A stretch of DNA of 60,000 nt, from positions 10,217,842-10,277,841 of the forward strand of contig NC_087071.1 of NCBI RefSeq assembly GCF_963678635.1, read 5' to 3'. The translations under genes were made by a program, and so were the position numbers. Each line of letters begins with the position of its first letter. Position 1 is the first letter of the stretch. This document shows positions 12,100-24,359 of the stretch, in pieces. Source of the DNA: Symsagittifera roscoffensis. Taxonomy: Eukaryota; Xenacoelomorpha; Acoela; Convolutidae. The notes under the pieces were generated by a model, which saw nothing but the letters and a program-made list of their open reading frames with translations, had not been told where the DNA came from and did not search any database.

Positions 12100-13750
12100 T
12101 CTTTCTTCATTATAGATGGGGGTAAAATTTTGAAAAAAATGATGGTTGTTTGTTCATTCTTTGGAAGAATGTTAAAGCAGTGTTTTGCATTTTTGTATAT
12201 TTATCTTTTATATTAATTTTGCTGTCCAGAATAATATTAGTTGGTATGTATTTTGTGATGAATGGGATTCCAATAATATTATGCTTTATATCTGTAACAT
12301 GGAATGTTTGCTTAAATGGTTTATTTGGCAGTTTTGTTTTGTTCCATTGTCTTGGTGAGAACAAGGAAATGTTGGATTTTTCCATAATGTTTTAAGGTTG
12401 AGCCTTGTGCTGTTGCTAGTCTACTGGCTGTTTTTACAGGTGTTAATTTCGGGTGTAGAGTTTTGATTTCCTTCCAAGTTTGAATATTAATGATATCGAT
12501 TCTGCTCCAGAGTCTATTAAAAAATCTATTTCAAGGTCTGGTGGTTGAAATTCTTTACTTTTGGGACTTTCTAAAAGAAGGGGATTGTCCAAATTTTTTC
12601 TTTTGATGGTTCTTTTGGTATATTTTGGTATTATGATTTGTACTGGAACATGGTATTTGTTCTTTTTCAGGTTGTTTTGATAACGTTCCTTCATTTACTA
12701 TTTGTTCGATATGTATGTTATTACTTCTAGATCTAGTGTGATAGTCTAAGAGTAATTCCAATTAATTATCATAAATGTTTGAATGAAAATGTTGTTCGTA
12801 CGTGACGGTTTCGTAATCATTTTCAATTTTTATCATGTTGATTAAAATTGTGTTTTCTGTTTCATTTTCACTGTCTGTAGATTCACAATTAATGTGATTC
12901 AATTGTAATTTAGTAAATTCGGTGTTATCAATACCAAGGGGGGTCTGAATTTGTATCTTCAGTTGTTTGTACTTGATTTATTTGTCTCTGATGTTTTGGT
13001 GTATTACTTCTATACTTGTTTTGAGAATCTGGATAACGTGTGTTATTTCTAGGAGGTGATTGAGAGTAGTTTCTTTGTCTATTGTTGTATTTTGATTTCC
13101 TATTTTGTGAATTTTCTCGTGATATATTCGGATAGTTGTTATAAATAGATCTTTGTTGATTTGATCCACTTTTTGAATAATCTCGTGATCGATTTTAATA
13201 TCTTTGATTTCGATTATTTGAATAGCTTCTGTTTCTATTGTTAGATTAATTTCTATATCTATTGTGCGATGAATTTCATGATCTCTCATTTGAATAGTGT
13301 CTATTTCTAGAGTGTGAATGCGCACTGGTATCAAAGGAGTAGTTCGTTCTCTTTGAATTTGATCGTTAATAAATTTTTTGATATTGAGTATTTCGACTGT
13401 GTGATCGACTAAATCTAATTTGTGAAAAATTTCGTAAATTTCTCTGATGTGGTGATCTATCTCTGTAATTAGAAATATAAGATGATTGATTTTTTGAATA
13501 ATTTGAGCTATTTGAAAGTGGTTTTCCAGAGCTAGTATTTTTGTGGATATTTTTATTTGGTATGTTTTGATCTTTTTTCATGTATTGATAGGCTGATTTG
13601 TTTGGTTTTTTGTACTTTTGTGGTTTATTTTGAACATCTTGCTGTTTTTGTCTGCATTCAGCAATGCTATGTCCGTATTTTTGACAATAGTTACACAATT
13701 ATTTGAATGATTGTTTGAAATTTAGATTTTTCTCATAGGAATTCAAAATT
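12100..13750 (-). pseudogene. Zinc knuckle and protease, copy B (broken)
   Basis: The best-preserved nucleocapsid knuckle of the array lies at about 13655-13698: CNYCQKYGHSIAEC fits the C-x2-C-x4-H-x4-C pattern of retroviral nucleocapsid. It is followed by a Lys/Ser/Asn-rich tail. The aspartic protease is seen as IDFLIDSGAESISLI (12443-12694), with the DSG catalytic triad, and KHNIIGIPFITKYIP (12110-12385). Frame changes separate the pieces. Protease would cleave Gag-Pol. Confidence 0.75.
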
Positions 13751-15200
13751 TCATTGATTTTTTTTAGATAAATCTGTTTCGGAGTTGTGTGTATATGATT
13801 TATTTCTGTTGTAGTTGATTGAAAATTGTTAACACATTGTAGTTTGAGATTTTCTGTTTCTTCTAGTTTCATAGTGATTTCTGCTTGTTCTAGTTTATCA
13901 ACTAGTTTCCTAAAATCTAAACCTGGCTCTCAAATTGAGGAGAGGTGTGATGCTCTCTTTTTGATTGCTATTTTTCGTAATTGAGGTGTTAGAGTCATCA
14001 TTGGAATTTCTGTCATTAGTGTGTTTTTATAATCATGATTGTTTAACGAGTATGCTTTTCGGACTAGTGTTTCGATCCTTACTGCTAGTTGTTTGATCTT
14101 TTCATTTGGTAGTCTAGAATTTCATTGCATAAAACTCTTTGGTGTTGTTTGTTCCTTTCTTAATCAAACATTTTTGAAAATTCTTGTGTGAATCTTTTCC
14201 AGTCTGATTTCATATCTATAGGTAAAACTGAAAACCTTTTTTGAGCTGCGCCATCAAGCGTGGTTTGTATTAACGCTGTGCGTCTATGTATTCAATTTTG
14301 GTGAAGTTGTGTATTTATGGGTTCAGGTCCTATATATAAAATTAAATTTGCTGTGACTGCATTTCAATAACCTTCTACAGAATATTCAGGATCTGTACCG
14401 ATGTATATCATCAAGAGTTTCTTTGATGTTATTCATGATCCACCCATTAGGTATGGATTCATAGTCATTTGAAGTGAGTCTGCGGCATTTGGCAATTGTG
14501 AAAAGATTGTAAGTTGACTTTTTGTGATTTCATGTTGTTGTAAATAATAAGGTAGTGGGATTTCATTTTGCATTTGTGTTGGTTGATAATAATCTGTGTT
14601 AACTGCGTTTTGTATTTGTATTGGATGATAGGGTTGTGTTTTAGTTTGGTTTTGTGTTTGCAATGGTTGGTGAGTTTGTGTAGTTGCTACGTTTTTTGGA
14701 TAAAAGTTTGATATTTGAGATGCTAGATTTGGTCGAGGTTTTTGTACACAATGTTCTGATGATAAAAAGTTAGGTGTATAGTAAGGTGGTTAATGTTTAT
14801 TTTGGTTTTGTTGTTTTTTATTTTTTTCTGTTGAAAAAATGGATTATTTTCACTTTGGTCTCTGAAGCTCGTGGATAGTCATGAAAATTAACTGAAGTTG
14901 TTGTTGGTTGTTGAAAATTTTGTCTTTGTGAAAATAAACGATTTTGATAATACTCTTGATTATTCTATATCTACATCGTCTGTTTGGATGAGATAATTAC
15001 CATCAAACTTACTTGGTGATTGTATTTCGATGGTATGGGTTCCATACTGTTGTGTCAGGTTACATATTCCTTTGAGGTAGTGATCGATAATTTGTCTTTT
15101 AATTTTTACTTCTGGAAATTCTGCTTTGTATGGACTAATTCCTCTTTCAAACAAATTTGCCAAAAAGTTTTGACAAAATTGTGTTTGTCCTCTGCCATCA
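13750..15200 (-). pseudogene. Gag, copy B (broken, internal deletion)
   Basis: The N-terminal Gln/Asn-rich start of the capsid ORF is open at 14433-14663. The capsid core from about 13910 to 14430 is interrupted by several stops. The gag extension is represented only by GISPYKAEFPEVKIKRQIID at 14960-15163, because about 0.9 kb between it and the Asn-rich part was deleted near 14945. Confidence 0.7.
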
Positions 15201-15209
15201 GTGAGGGAA

Positions 15210-16070
15210 GTATTTATAAATAGGGAGATGGAGTTTTCATCTTCGTTTTCTTCATTTCGACTTAACTTTGTGCTTTTTTACTGTCAAATTGTAATTTTCA
15301 ATGTGTTTAATTGGTTGATTCCAATTGTATAGACTTACTGGTTTGTTTTTATATGTGTTTTTTATTCTGCGCTTTCCTTGTATCGATTGAGGTGTGGTTT
15401 CTGAGTCAGAAAATTATAGTGTATCATTACTTTGATAGTTTTTATTTACAGAGTCTTTTAAGGTGTAGAGTTCTTCTAAATGACTTGTTTCCGATTCGGA
15501 GAACACGTTTCTTTGTTCTGAAAATCTTCTTCGTGGAACCTGTTTTTGTTAACTTGAATTTTTTCTTTTGAGTGTTTGTCTTTTTGTTCTAACATATCCT
15601 ATTGACTGTGTATGTGGAGTGATTACGAGGTCAATTTTTTTGGTGGTGGTTTCACAATTTTGTAGTATAATTGTTTGTTTATTTCCTAAATTGTCTAGAG
15701 ACATAAGTTTTAAGATGATGCATGCAATGTTTGAATTAGTGATTTTTAATGCTTAAACTGTTAGTTCTTACGATTTTTTGATTTGCCTAACTTGGGTCAT
15801 ACACATCAGGGTTGGAGAGAAAAATATATATCGATTCCTGAGAATGATTGTTACTTGCTCGTGACTAGTTTAAGTTAAGGTATTAACTTACTTAATCTTA
15901 CTTAGGGTTAGTGATTTTGTTCAAAGTTTGCAGATTAGTAAATCGATCCACAAGGCTCAGTTATAATTAGAACGCAAGTAGTTTGTTAGATACTATTTTA
16001 AACTTACTAATTTTAAGTATTATCCTGGGTCAGGTAAGGGGGGGTTCAATTGAAGGATTCCAACCCTAAC
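15210..16070 (-). other. 5' leader of copy B
   Basis: Matches the leaders of copies A and C. It includes the cgattcctgagaatgattgt block near 15830 and, beyond the part kept in A, agaacgcaagtagtttgtta and cctgggtcaggtaag near 15980-16035, shared with copy C at 25110-25180. It ends at a run of G and a short telomere-like CCCTAA tract (16064-16080). Confidence 0.5.
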
Positions 16071-16080
16071 CCTACCCTAA
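16064..16080. repeat. Short telomere-like tract at the copy B/C junction
   Basis: ccctaaccctaccctaa, i.e. nearly three units of the TTAGGG animal telomere repeat, exactly between the leader of copy B and the 3' end of copy C. Confidence 0.6.
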
Positions 16081-16166
16081 TATTGTTGATCTTTGTACTG
16101 CTTGATAGGAGAGGGTTGTAATATTGAAGTTATAATTATTTTTGTTGTCATTTTGTAGCATTTTTC

Positions 16167-16406
16167 TTATTTTTGACCTGCAGGTCTTGAGCTTATAGTT
16201 ATAGCTATGGTTGGAGGTGAATATGCGTCATCTAATAAAATTGTGTCACTATAAATAAAGTGGTGATTCGGAATATTTTCTGTTGGCTGATTTTTAACTA
16301 GATCTAATCGAGTGTTTTTCAGCATGGTATTTTGAAAATGTGTATATTCAAAATAAAAAAAGGAAGATAATAAAAAATGAAAACGAAAGTTATTTTTGAA
16401 ATTCAA
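16167..16406 (-). CDS. Short post-pol ORF with hydrophobic N-terminus, copy C
   Basis: An open frame of 79 codons directly after the integrase tail. Residues about 7-19 are strongly hydrophobic (RFHFLLSSFFYFEY), like a signal peptide or anchor, and the rest is polar. It ends at a TAA that copy B shares. Position and hydrophobic start are compatible with the beginning of a truncated env-like gene, but no envelope landmark (furin site, fusion peptide, Cys pattern) is visible. It could also be chance. Confidence 0.3.
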   Translation of the reverse strand: MNFKNNFRFHFLLSSFFYFEYTHFQNTMLKNTRLDLVKNQPTENIPNHHFIYSDTILLDDAYSPPTIAITISSRPAGQK

Positions 16407-16439
16407 CTTTCTTTAGTATTTTAGATAATGGAACGAAGG

Positions 16440-18310
16440 TTTTATCGTTTTTTCTCGCCTGACTTCTAAGTCGTGATGATTCTCTATGTTTAGATTTCTC
16501 GTTTTGGTCCTATGGTAAGGATTGTTTCTGTTATTTTTCGATTTTTCCTTTCTTTTTGAGATGTTTGTGTCTTTTGTCTTGGGGATGTTTGATGGACTAA
16601 ATCTGTTTGTTGATCTATTTTTGAATTCATTTTTTCATTAGCGTGTTTGTTCAATTCAGTTTCTGAATTGTTTTGAACAATTTTTAAACCTGTGAAAGAA
16701 TATAATTGTGTTAATTCACGGAGTGCATATTCTTTTGGGTAATAAGGTAATAGGTTATTTCGATGTTGTACAATTTCTTTTCTATTTGCATCAGTTAATT
16801 TGTTTGTGACATCAGTAGTTTTATCAATTATTTGATATGGTCCTTTTTGACGTGGTTGTAACTTTTTGTTTTCGTAACAATTGTTTTTTGTCAATAAATT
16901 TAAATATGTTTTTTATCTCTATTTAAAATCCACTCGGTGTGTGTACTGGAAGCTAATTTTAAATTTTGTGGATGATGAAAGTGGTCTTCATCAGGAGTAT
17001 GTAATGGTAGGTTATAACAAATTGAATCTTCGTTGGGTTGACAATAACCGTGTGCTTTTTAATGGGCGTTTGCACATAATGTGTAAATGCATCAACAATT
17101 ACCATTATATATGAGTTTCCTTCTGAGGATGGTGAAATTGGTCCTTTCGTATCAAATGATATTCTGTGATAAAAATAAAGACTTTGTCCTTAAAAATCTT
17201 GTTTTATTTCTGCAATTTGTTTTTGATTTGGTTAGGGTTTATTTAATTGACATATTATACAATCGTTGCATAATACTTTGATCCAAATTGGTGCATTGGG
17301 GAAATAAAAATTTTGATAAAATTAGAGTATGTCTTTTCTGGTGAACATTATTGGCTTACGTGGTTTTTGGTTGAATACCTTTTTATATGGTGACACCGTT
17401 TCCTAGTGCTTCTGTAATTTGTGAATTATGTGATAAGGGAATTAGCTTTACGTCCGTTGACCATTCGGTGTATCGTGTATCATTTCCATTAATGGTACAT
17501 CTGAGGTATTCCTGTAATGAACGGTTCATACCTTCGACTAATCCATTTGTCCAAGGTGCATGAGATGTACGTGGTTTGTGTTTAATCTTATACAAGTGGC
17601 ATAATGTGATGATTTCATTAATAATAAATTCAGTGCCATTGTCTGTGACTAAAATTTTGGGTAGTCCAAATTTAGCTATCCAGTGTTCGTATAGTTTTGT
17701 GTATGCATATTAAGCATTACAATGGGGTACGGGGTTAAGTGCTACATAATGTGTAACTGCATCAACAATTACCATTATATATGAGTTTCCTTCTGAGGAT
17801 GGTGAAATTGGTCCTTTCGTATCGAACGATATTCTGTGATTAAAATAAAGACTGTGTACTTTAAAATCCTGTTTTTTCCGCAATTTGTTTTTGATTTGGT
17901 TAGGGTTTATTTAATCGACATGTTATACAATCGTTGCATAATACTTTGATCCAAATTGGTGTATTGGGGAAATAATAACTTTGAATAAAATTAGAGTATT
18001 TCTGTTCTGATCCTGAGTGTCCTTTAGTGTGGAGTGTATGTGAAGCAATGAATGCTTTTAGCATCATACTTGAGGGTAGACATATTACTTTAAAATCAGG
18101 TGTTTGGTTTTCTAAAATGTCTGTGTTTTCATTTATAGTAGTATTTTTGAATTTTCGGAAGTATCTAAGGAGTGTTTTGTTTCCCAAGATTGTGGTATCA
18201 GCTTTGGTTGGCTTGGTTTTTGTATTTGTGCCATGACTTTAGCTGTCTAATGACGGGGTCAAGGTTTTGGTATTTTTCTACAAATTTCGTGATATTTTTC
18301 TGTTGTTGGT
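16440..18310 (-). pseudogene. Integrase with GPY/F module, copy C (broken)
   Basis: The zinc module is at 17900-18187 (HTKGHSGSEQKYS, CNDCITCRLNKP). The core includes the conserved third-acid segment at 17383-17595 (SHAPWTNGLVEGMNRSLQEY, with the catalytic Glu). The second Asp lies in TDNGTEF-type sequence near 17640. The C-terminal GPY/F module is clear at 16490-16894 (LQPRQKGPYQII) and leads into a charged Gln/Lys-rich tail. GPY/F is diagnostic of Ty3/gypsy-type integrases. A partial duplicate of the zinc-module/core DNA interrupts the gene at 17080-17340. Confidence 0.85.
17080..17340 (-). repeat. Internal partial duplication of integrase sequence in copy C
   Basis: The segment repeats sequence found at about 17750-18005 (from gtgtaactgcatcaacaatt to ttagagtatttct), with scattered differences and an extra run of T in one copy. 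It is placed between the integrase tail and the integrase core, where A and B have no such insertion. Confidence 0.7.
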
Positions 18311-18519
18311 AGGAAATGTTTTATATTTCTATTTTTGACAGGGGTATCGTGTCAAGTGGGTCATGTAGATTAAAAAAAGGATTTATCGTGTGTTTTGAAT
18401 CATTTGGTAACGTTTCCGATAATTTTATGATATCAGTTAGGTTTTCGTTTTCTTTTAAAGGGTATGTGTTCTTCTTATGTGGTTGTTGTTTACCTCGTTT
18501 TTTTTAGTATTATTTTTGA

Positions 18520-20250
18520 TTCAATGTGAATATGGAAATGGCTTGAACGTAGATGAAACTAATAAATCAACTTCATAATGGTTGTTTTGACAATCTAAAT
18601 AGAGTGGGAAATGTTGTAGATTGTTCATTTGTGATTTTTCTATGTCAGTTTTCACTGCATATTTACATTCTAATCGTGGTGGAGTTTCATCTTTGGCGAT
18701 ATAGAATTTTATATTTTGTGGTATTTCAACTGTTGTTTTTCTTGTTAGTAGTTCAGGTGGGGTATTTCTACTAAGAGTGTCAGGTAGTGCAAGGTTTTTT
18801 CCTGCTGTCCATACTATATGTAGGTTCGGAAATTTCATTAGGATTAGTTGAAATCTATAAACTCTATGGTTTGGATTTGATTTTTGTATAAAATGAAATA
18901 GAAAAATTTTGTGGTCTGTAAACAAAACTGATGAATGTTTTGATCAAAGTATCAAAATTCATATTCTGTTAGTGTGTGTATGATAGATGTGCATTCTCTC
19001 ATTAGAGTAGAGAGTCGTAATTCAGCTTGTGTAAATAAGCCAGAATTTGCTGATATAAGAATCATTATATTTGTTCCATTGTAGGATTATAATAATGCTG
19101 CACCGATGACAAAACTTAAAGCATCGCACATTGCATTAAATGGTTGATTGGGGTCTGGAATTGTGTTTGAAATTTGTTCAGTGAGAAGTCTTTTATTTTC
19201 TTCAAATCGTTTTTGACGCTCTGTTGTCCATTCAAAATTATTTTGTTGTCTGAGAATATTATAGAATGTTCTTAAGTAAAATTGCATTTTATAAACGTAT
19301 TTACTTAAGAAATTTAACATTCCAAGAAATTCTTGGATTTTCTTTTTACTTGTAGGTGGTTTGAGTTTTTGAATTGCATCAATTCGTGATTTCAGTAGTG
19401 TCTTTTTATATGATGTCTCCATGAAATTGTAAGCGTGTTAAGAAAAAATGTCATTTATCTGGGGCTGGAAATTACATTTGGATTCATCAATAAGTGAATT
19501 GAGGTATCTAGCGTCTAGAACTAATTTTAGTGATTCTCCTTTGCCGAGAATAAAAACGGGGTTAATAAAGGTGTTTCCTTTTGGTTGTTTATCTTTATTT
19601 ACTGGGGATATGATTTCGTTTTGTTCTAGAATGTCAAGTAATCTATTGATTTTGTCATGTAAGTGAATTGGTACTTTACTTGATCTTTGTTTTTTGAAAA
19701 CTGCGTCAGGTTTCAAGGCTAAATGTAGTGGTGAATTTATTTTTCCAACGTCAAATTTACATGTTGCATAAACTATTGGATATTTTAACAGTAAATTGGC
19801 TAATTTTTCAAATTCTTGTTGTGTTATTTGAGAGTGTTGAAAATTGAACGTAGTCAAGAATTTTTGTTGTTGTTCCGTATAGTGTGATATTTTGGATGTT
19901 GGTTTAAAATAAGTTGTTTTTGTTAAACAGTCTAATCTCCCTTTTTCGTTGCTTATTATATTGTTTATTGATAATTCTTCATCGAGAATTGTTGATTGAC
20001 ATATGTCTAGTAGTTGTAATATATTGTTTACTCTGTATGCTACTTCTTTTGTGGGGGAAATTGTTGCATTGGTTTCACAATATCCTAGGAGTCCTAAAAA
20101 TAGGGTGAATTTCAATGGTGAAATATTTTATACATGTAGAAAAATTATATCGGAGTTTGAGTTTTTCATGTATTTTATGGATGAAATTGTTACTCTAAAA
20201 AGTTGTGAATTGGTCTAAATTCAAAATCAGACATATAGAGATTGTGTCTA
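18520..20250 (-). pseudogene. Reverse transcriptase and RNase H, copy C (catalytic core deleted)
   Basis: The long pre-RT/fingers frame is open at 19438-20115 (225 aa) with VPIHLHDKINRLLDILEQ, FINPVFILGKGESLKLVLD and ARYLNSLIDESK, typical of Ty3-like RT. At its end it fuses (near 19467) to the thumb/connection (19087-19422, with IQEFLGMLNFLSKYV and FEWTTERQKRFEENK). The palm with LDDV is therefore missing. The RNase H end is open at 18521-18925 (LHIVWTAGKNLALPDTLSR). The relic is good for family assignment but inactive. Confidence 0.85.
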
Positions 20251-21900
20251 TTTTGACATTTGTCGTATTGGTGAACTTGTTTATTAGGAAACTCGTAAAT
20301 GTATCCTGAGATTGGTTTAAGATGTTTTCTTTCTTCATTATAAATGGGGTAAAACTTTGAAAAAAAGATGGTTGTTTGTTCATTCTTTGGAAGAATGTTA
20401 AAGCAGTGTTTTGCATTCTTGTATATTTATCTTTTATATTAATTTTTCTGTCCAGAATAATATTAATTGGTATGTATTTTGTGATGAATGGGATTCCAAT
20501 AATAATATGCTTTATATCTGTAATATGGAATGTTTGTTTGAATGGTTTATTTAGGAGTTTGTTTTGTTCCATTGTCTTGGTGGGAACAAGGAAAATTTGG
20601 ATTTTTCCATCATTTGTTAAGGTTGAGCCTTATGTTGTTGCTAGTCTACTGGCTGTTTTTACAGGTGTTAATTTCGGGTGAAGAGTTTTGATTTCATTCC
20701 AAGTTGGAAATTTCATGATATCGATTCTTCTGGTGGTTGAAATTCTTTACTTACTAAAAGAAGGGGATTGTCAATTTTTTTTTCTTTTGGTGGTTCTTTT
20801 GCTATATTTTGATTTTAGGGTTTGTACTGGAACATGGTATTTGTTCTTTTTCAGGTTGTTGTGATGTCGTTCCTTCATTTACTATTTGTTCGATTTGTAT
20901 GTTATTACTTCTAGATCTGGTGTGATAGTCGAAGAGTAATTCCAATTAATTATCATAAATGTGTGAATTAAAATGTTGTTCGTACGTAACGGTTTCGTAA
21001 TCATTTTCAACTTTTCTCATGTTGACTAACATTGTCTTTTCTGTATCACTTTCACTGTCTGTAGATTCACAATTAATGTGATTTAGTTGTAATTCAGTAG
21101 TTTCGGTGTTATCAATACCAGGGGGTCTGAATTCGTATCTTCAGTTGTTTGTACTTAACTTATTTGTCTCTGATGTTTTGGTGTATTACTTGTATACTTG
21201 TTTTGAGAATCTGGATAACGTGTGTTATTTCTACTAGGTGATTGAGAGTAGTTTTTTTGTCTATTGTTGTAATTTGAAATCCTATTTTGTGAATTTTCTC
21301 GTGATATATTCGGATAGTTGTTATAATCAGATCCTTGTTGATTTGATCTATTTTTGAGTAATCTTGTGATCGATTATTATATCTTTGATTTCGATTATTT
21401 GAATAGCTTCTGTTTCTATTGTTAAAATAGTTTCTATATCTATTGTACGATGAATTTCGTGATCTGTCATTTGAATAGTGTCTATTTTTAGAGTGTGAAT
21501 GGGCACTGGTATCAAAGGAATAGTTCGTTCTCTTTGAATTTGATCGTGAATAAATCTTTTGATATTGAGTATTTCGACTGTGTGATCGACTAAATCTAAT
21601 TTGTGAAAAATTTCGTGAATTTCTTTGATGTGGTGATCTATCTCTGTAATTAGAAATATAAGATGATCAATTTTTTGAATAATTTGAGCTATTTGCAAGT
21701 GGGTTTCGAGAGCTATTGTTGCTGTGGATATTTTTATTTGGTAGGTTTTGATCTTTTTATCATGTATTGATAGAATGATTTGTTTGGTTTTCTGTACTTT
21801 TGTGGTTTTTTCTGATTATCTTGCTGTTTTTGTCTGCATTCAGCAATGCTATGTCCGTAGTTTCGACAATAGTTACAAAATTATTTGAATGATGGTTGGC
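20195..21900 (-). pseudogene. Zinc-knuckle linker and protease, copy C (broken)
   Basis: The C-terminal half of protease is open at 20195-20572 (ITDIKHIIIGIPFITKYIP). The DSG active-site region near 20720 is damaged by a deletion relative to A and B. The Arg/Ile-rich linker (21348-21698) is read out of its original frame, and the knuckle near 21870 is frameshifted. Confidence 0.65.
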
Positions 21901-22029
21901 CTATGAAATTTGGATTTTTCTCGTAAAAGTTCAAAATTTCACTGATTTATTTGGATAAATCTGTTTCGGAGTTGTGTGTATAATATTTATTTCTGTTGTA
22001 GTTGATTGAATATTGTTAAAAATTGTAGT

Positions 22030-24350
22030 TTGAAATTTTCTGTTTACTCTAGTTTCATATTGATTTCTGCTTGTTCTAGTTTATTAACTAGATTCCTAAA
22101 ATCCAAATCTGGCTCCCAAATTGAGGAGAGGTGTGATGTTCTCTTTTTGATTGCTATTCTTTGTAATTGAGGTGTTAGAGTCATCATTGGAATTTCTGTC
22201 TTTAGTGTGTTTTTATAATCATGATTGTTTAACGAGTATGCTTTTTGGACAAGTGTTTCGATCCTTACTGCTATCTGTTTGATCGTTTCATTTGGTAGTC
22301 TACGAATTTCATTGCATAAAACTCTTTGGTGTTGTTTGTTCCTTTCTGAATCCAACATTTGTGGAAATTCTTGTGTGAATTTTTTCCAGTCTGATTTTAT
22401 ACCTATAGGTAAAACTGAAAACCATTTTTGAGCTGCGCCATGAGGTGTAGTTTGTATTTACGATGTATCCAATTTTGGTGAAGTGGTGTATTTATGGCTA
22501 CAGGTCCTATATTTACAATTAAATTTGCTGTGACTGCACTTAAATAATCTTCTACAGAATATTCAGGATCTGTACCGGTGAATATCATCAAGGGTTTGTT
22601 TTATGTTATTGATGATCCACCCATTAGGTATGGATTCATAGTCATTTGAAGTGAGTCTGCGGCATTTGGCATTTGTGAAAAGATTGTAAGTTGACTTTTT
22701 GTGATTTCATGTTGTTGTAAATAATAAGGTAGTGGGATTTCATTTTGCATTTGTGTTGGTTGATAATAATCTGTGTTAACTGGGTTTTGTATTTGTATTG
22801 GGTGATAGCGTTGTGTTTTAGTTTGGTTTTGTGTTTGCAATGGTTGGTGAGTTTGTGCAATAGCTAGGTTTTTTCGATAAAAATTTGTTTTTTGGGATGC
22901 TAGATTTTGTCGTGGTTTTTGTACACAATATTCCTGTGTATATGGTGCAAAAAGACCTGGTTGATAGTAGTCATCATCATCTGATGATAAATTGCTAGGT
23001 GTATAGTAAGGTGGTTACTGTTTATTTTGGTTTTGCTGTTTTTTTTTTCAGTTGAAAAAATGGATAATTTTCATTTTGGTCTTCTGAAGTTCGTGGATAC
23101 TCATGAACAATTACTGAAGTTGTTGTTGGTTGTTGACAACTTTGTCTTTGTGAAAATAAATGATTTCGAGTATTTGAGCGGAAAGGTGTAGATGATTGTG
23201 GTCTATTTACATAGTGGTAATTGTGTTCTGCAAAATTGTTTCTTGTGAATGTTCTTTGTTTTTGTACCGGTTTCGTCATTGGTCTAAACGTTTAATAATC
23301 CACGTGTGAATACTTTGGGGCAACTGTGGGCTTAACCGTTGATTGTAATGTTACCTGTCGTAAGGTTGAATTTGTAGGTTTTGGAAATGTAAGATTGGGA
23401 AGTGTGGTGAAATATTTTGTTGTGTTGTTGTTTTTACTGTTGTAAATATTTATTCATTTGCGGAGTGTGATGGTGTTTGGATATCTTGTTATGTGAGATT
23501 CCTAGTTCCGTTTAAGTTTTCTTGTTGAATGAGAGTTGAGTTGAAACTATTATTTCCTTTTCTATCAGGTAGAAATGAATTATAATTTAAAGGTGTTGCG
23601 TCAGTTGTGAGTGGAAATACCTTAATATGATTTTTGTCAATAGAAATTGTGCCAATTGCTTGACTTGAAATATCTGTTGGTATGTTAAGGAATAGTGGAT
23701 GAGACCATTCAGGGTCCCAAACATAATCTGATTGTTCTGCTTTTATAGTGTCATGAGTTGAATTTTGGAGTCTGAAATTTTTTCTTGGTTGTGAAGTTAA
23801 ATCAATATTATGTGTGAAATAGTCAATGATGAACCATGCCAGGATTTTTTTGTAAATCATGTTTATCGTTTGGTGAAACTTCGTTTATTTTTACGGATTG
23901 TGTCGTAATATTCAGAAAATATTGCGATTTCATGTCTTACAGTTGCGTTTTTTGATGTTTGAACTGGTGAAGTTCCTTGGGATTCTGGTTTTTCTAGGAT
24001 AGATAGATAGCTATAAAACATTTGAAATACTTCATTAGTAAATATTGATTTTGTTCTTTGTGAATTTTGGTGTTGTCTATTTTTTTATGTATTCTGTGAA
24101 TACTCTTGAAAACTCTATATCTACATCGTCCCTTTGGATGAGATATTTACCATGAAACTTACTTGGTGATTGTATATCGATAGTATGGGTTCAGTACTGT
24201 TGTGTCAGGTTACATATTCCTTTGAGGTAGTGATTACTTTTAATTTTTACTTCTGGAAATTCTGCTTTGTATGGACTAATTCCTCTTTCAAACAAATTAG
24301 CTATTAAATTTTGACAAAATTGTGTTTGTCCTCTTTCATCAGTGAGGGAA
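22030..24350 (-). pseudogene. Gag with full N-terminal extension, copy C (broken)
   Basis: The capsid end is open at 22044-22358 (QHQRVLCNEIRRLPNETIKQ, WEPDLDFRNLVNKLEQAEI). The middle is at 22403-22591 (DPEYSVEDYLSAVTANLIV) and the Gln/Asn-rich start at 22601-22840. The extension lies at 23022-23279 (Asn/Gln-rich), 23489-23860 (FIIDYFTHNIDLTSQPRKNF, DYVWDPEWSHPLF) and about 24110-24350 in broken frame. Together with copy A it shows that gag plus extension spanned about 2.3 kb. Confidence 0.75.
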
Positions 24351-24359
24351 GTAATTTTA

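Larger units (their letters stand above)
8150..16070 (-). mobile_element. Ty3-like LTR retrotransposon, copy B (internal deletions)
   Basis: The full gene order is present, from leader (to about 16070) to the post-pol ORF (about 8290), all on the minus strand. Against A and C it lacks about 0.9 kb of the gag extension (junction near 14945), most of the RT palm and connection (junctions near 11180 and 11270), and carries scattered frameshifts. Junctions occur at short shared words such as tttttga and aatactcttga. It meets copy C tail-to-head at about 16080 without a recognisable LTR. Confidence 0.8.
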
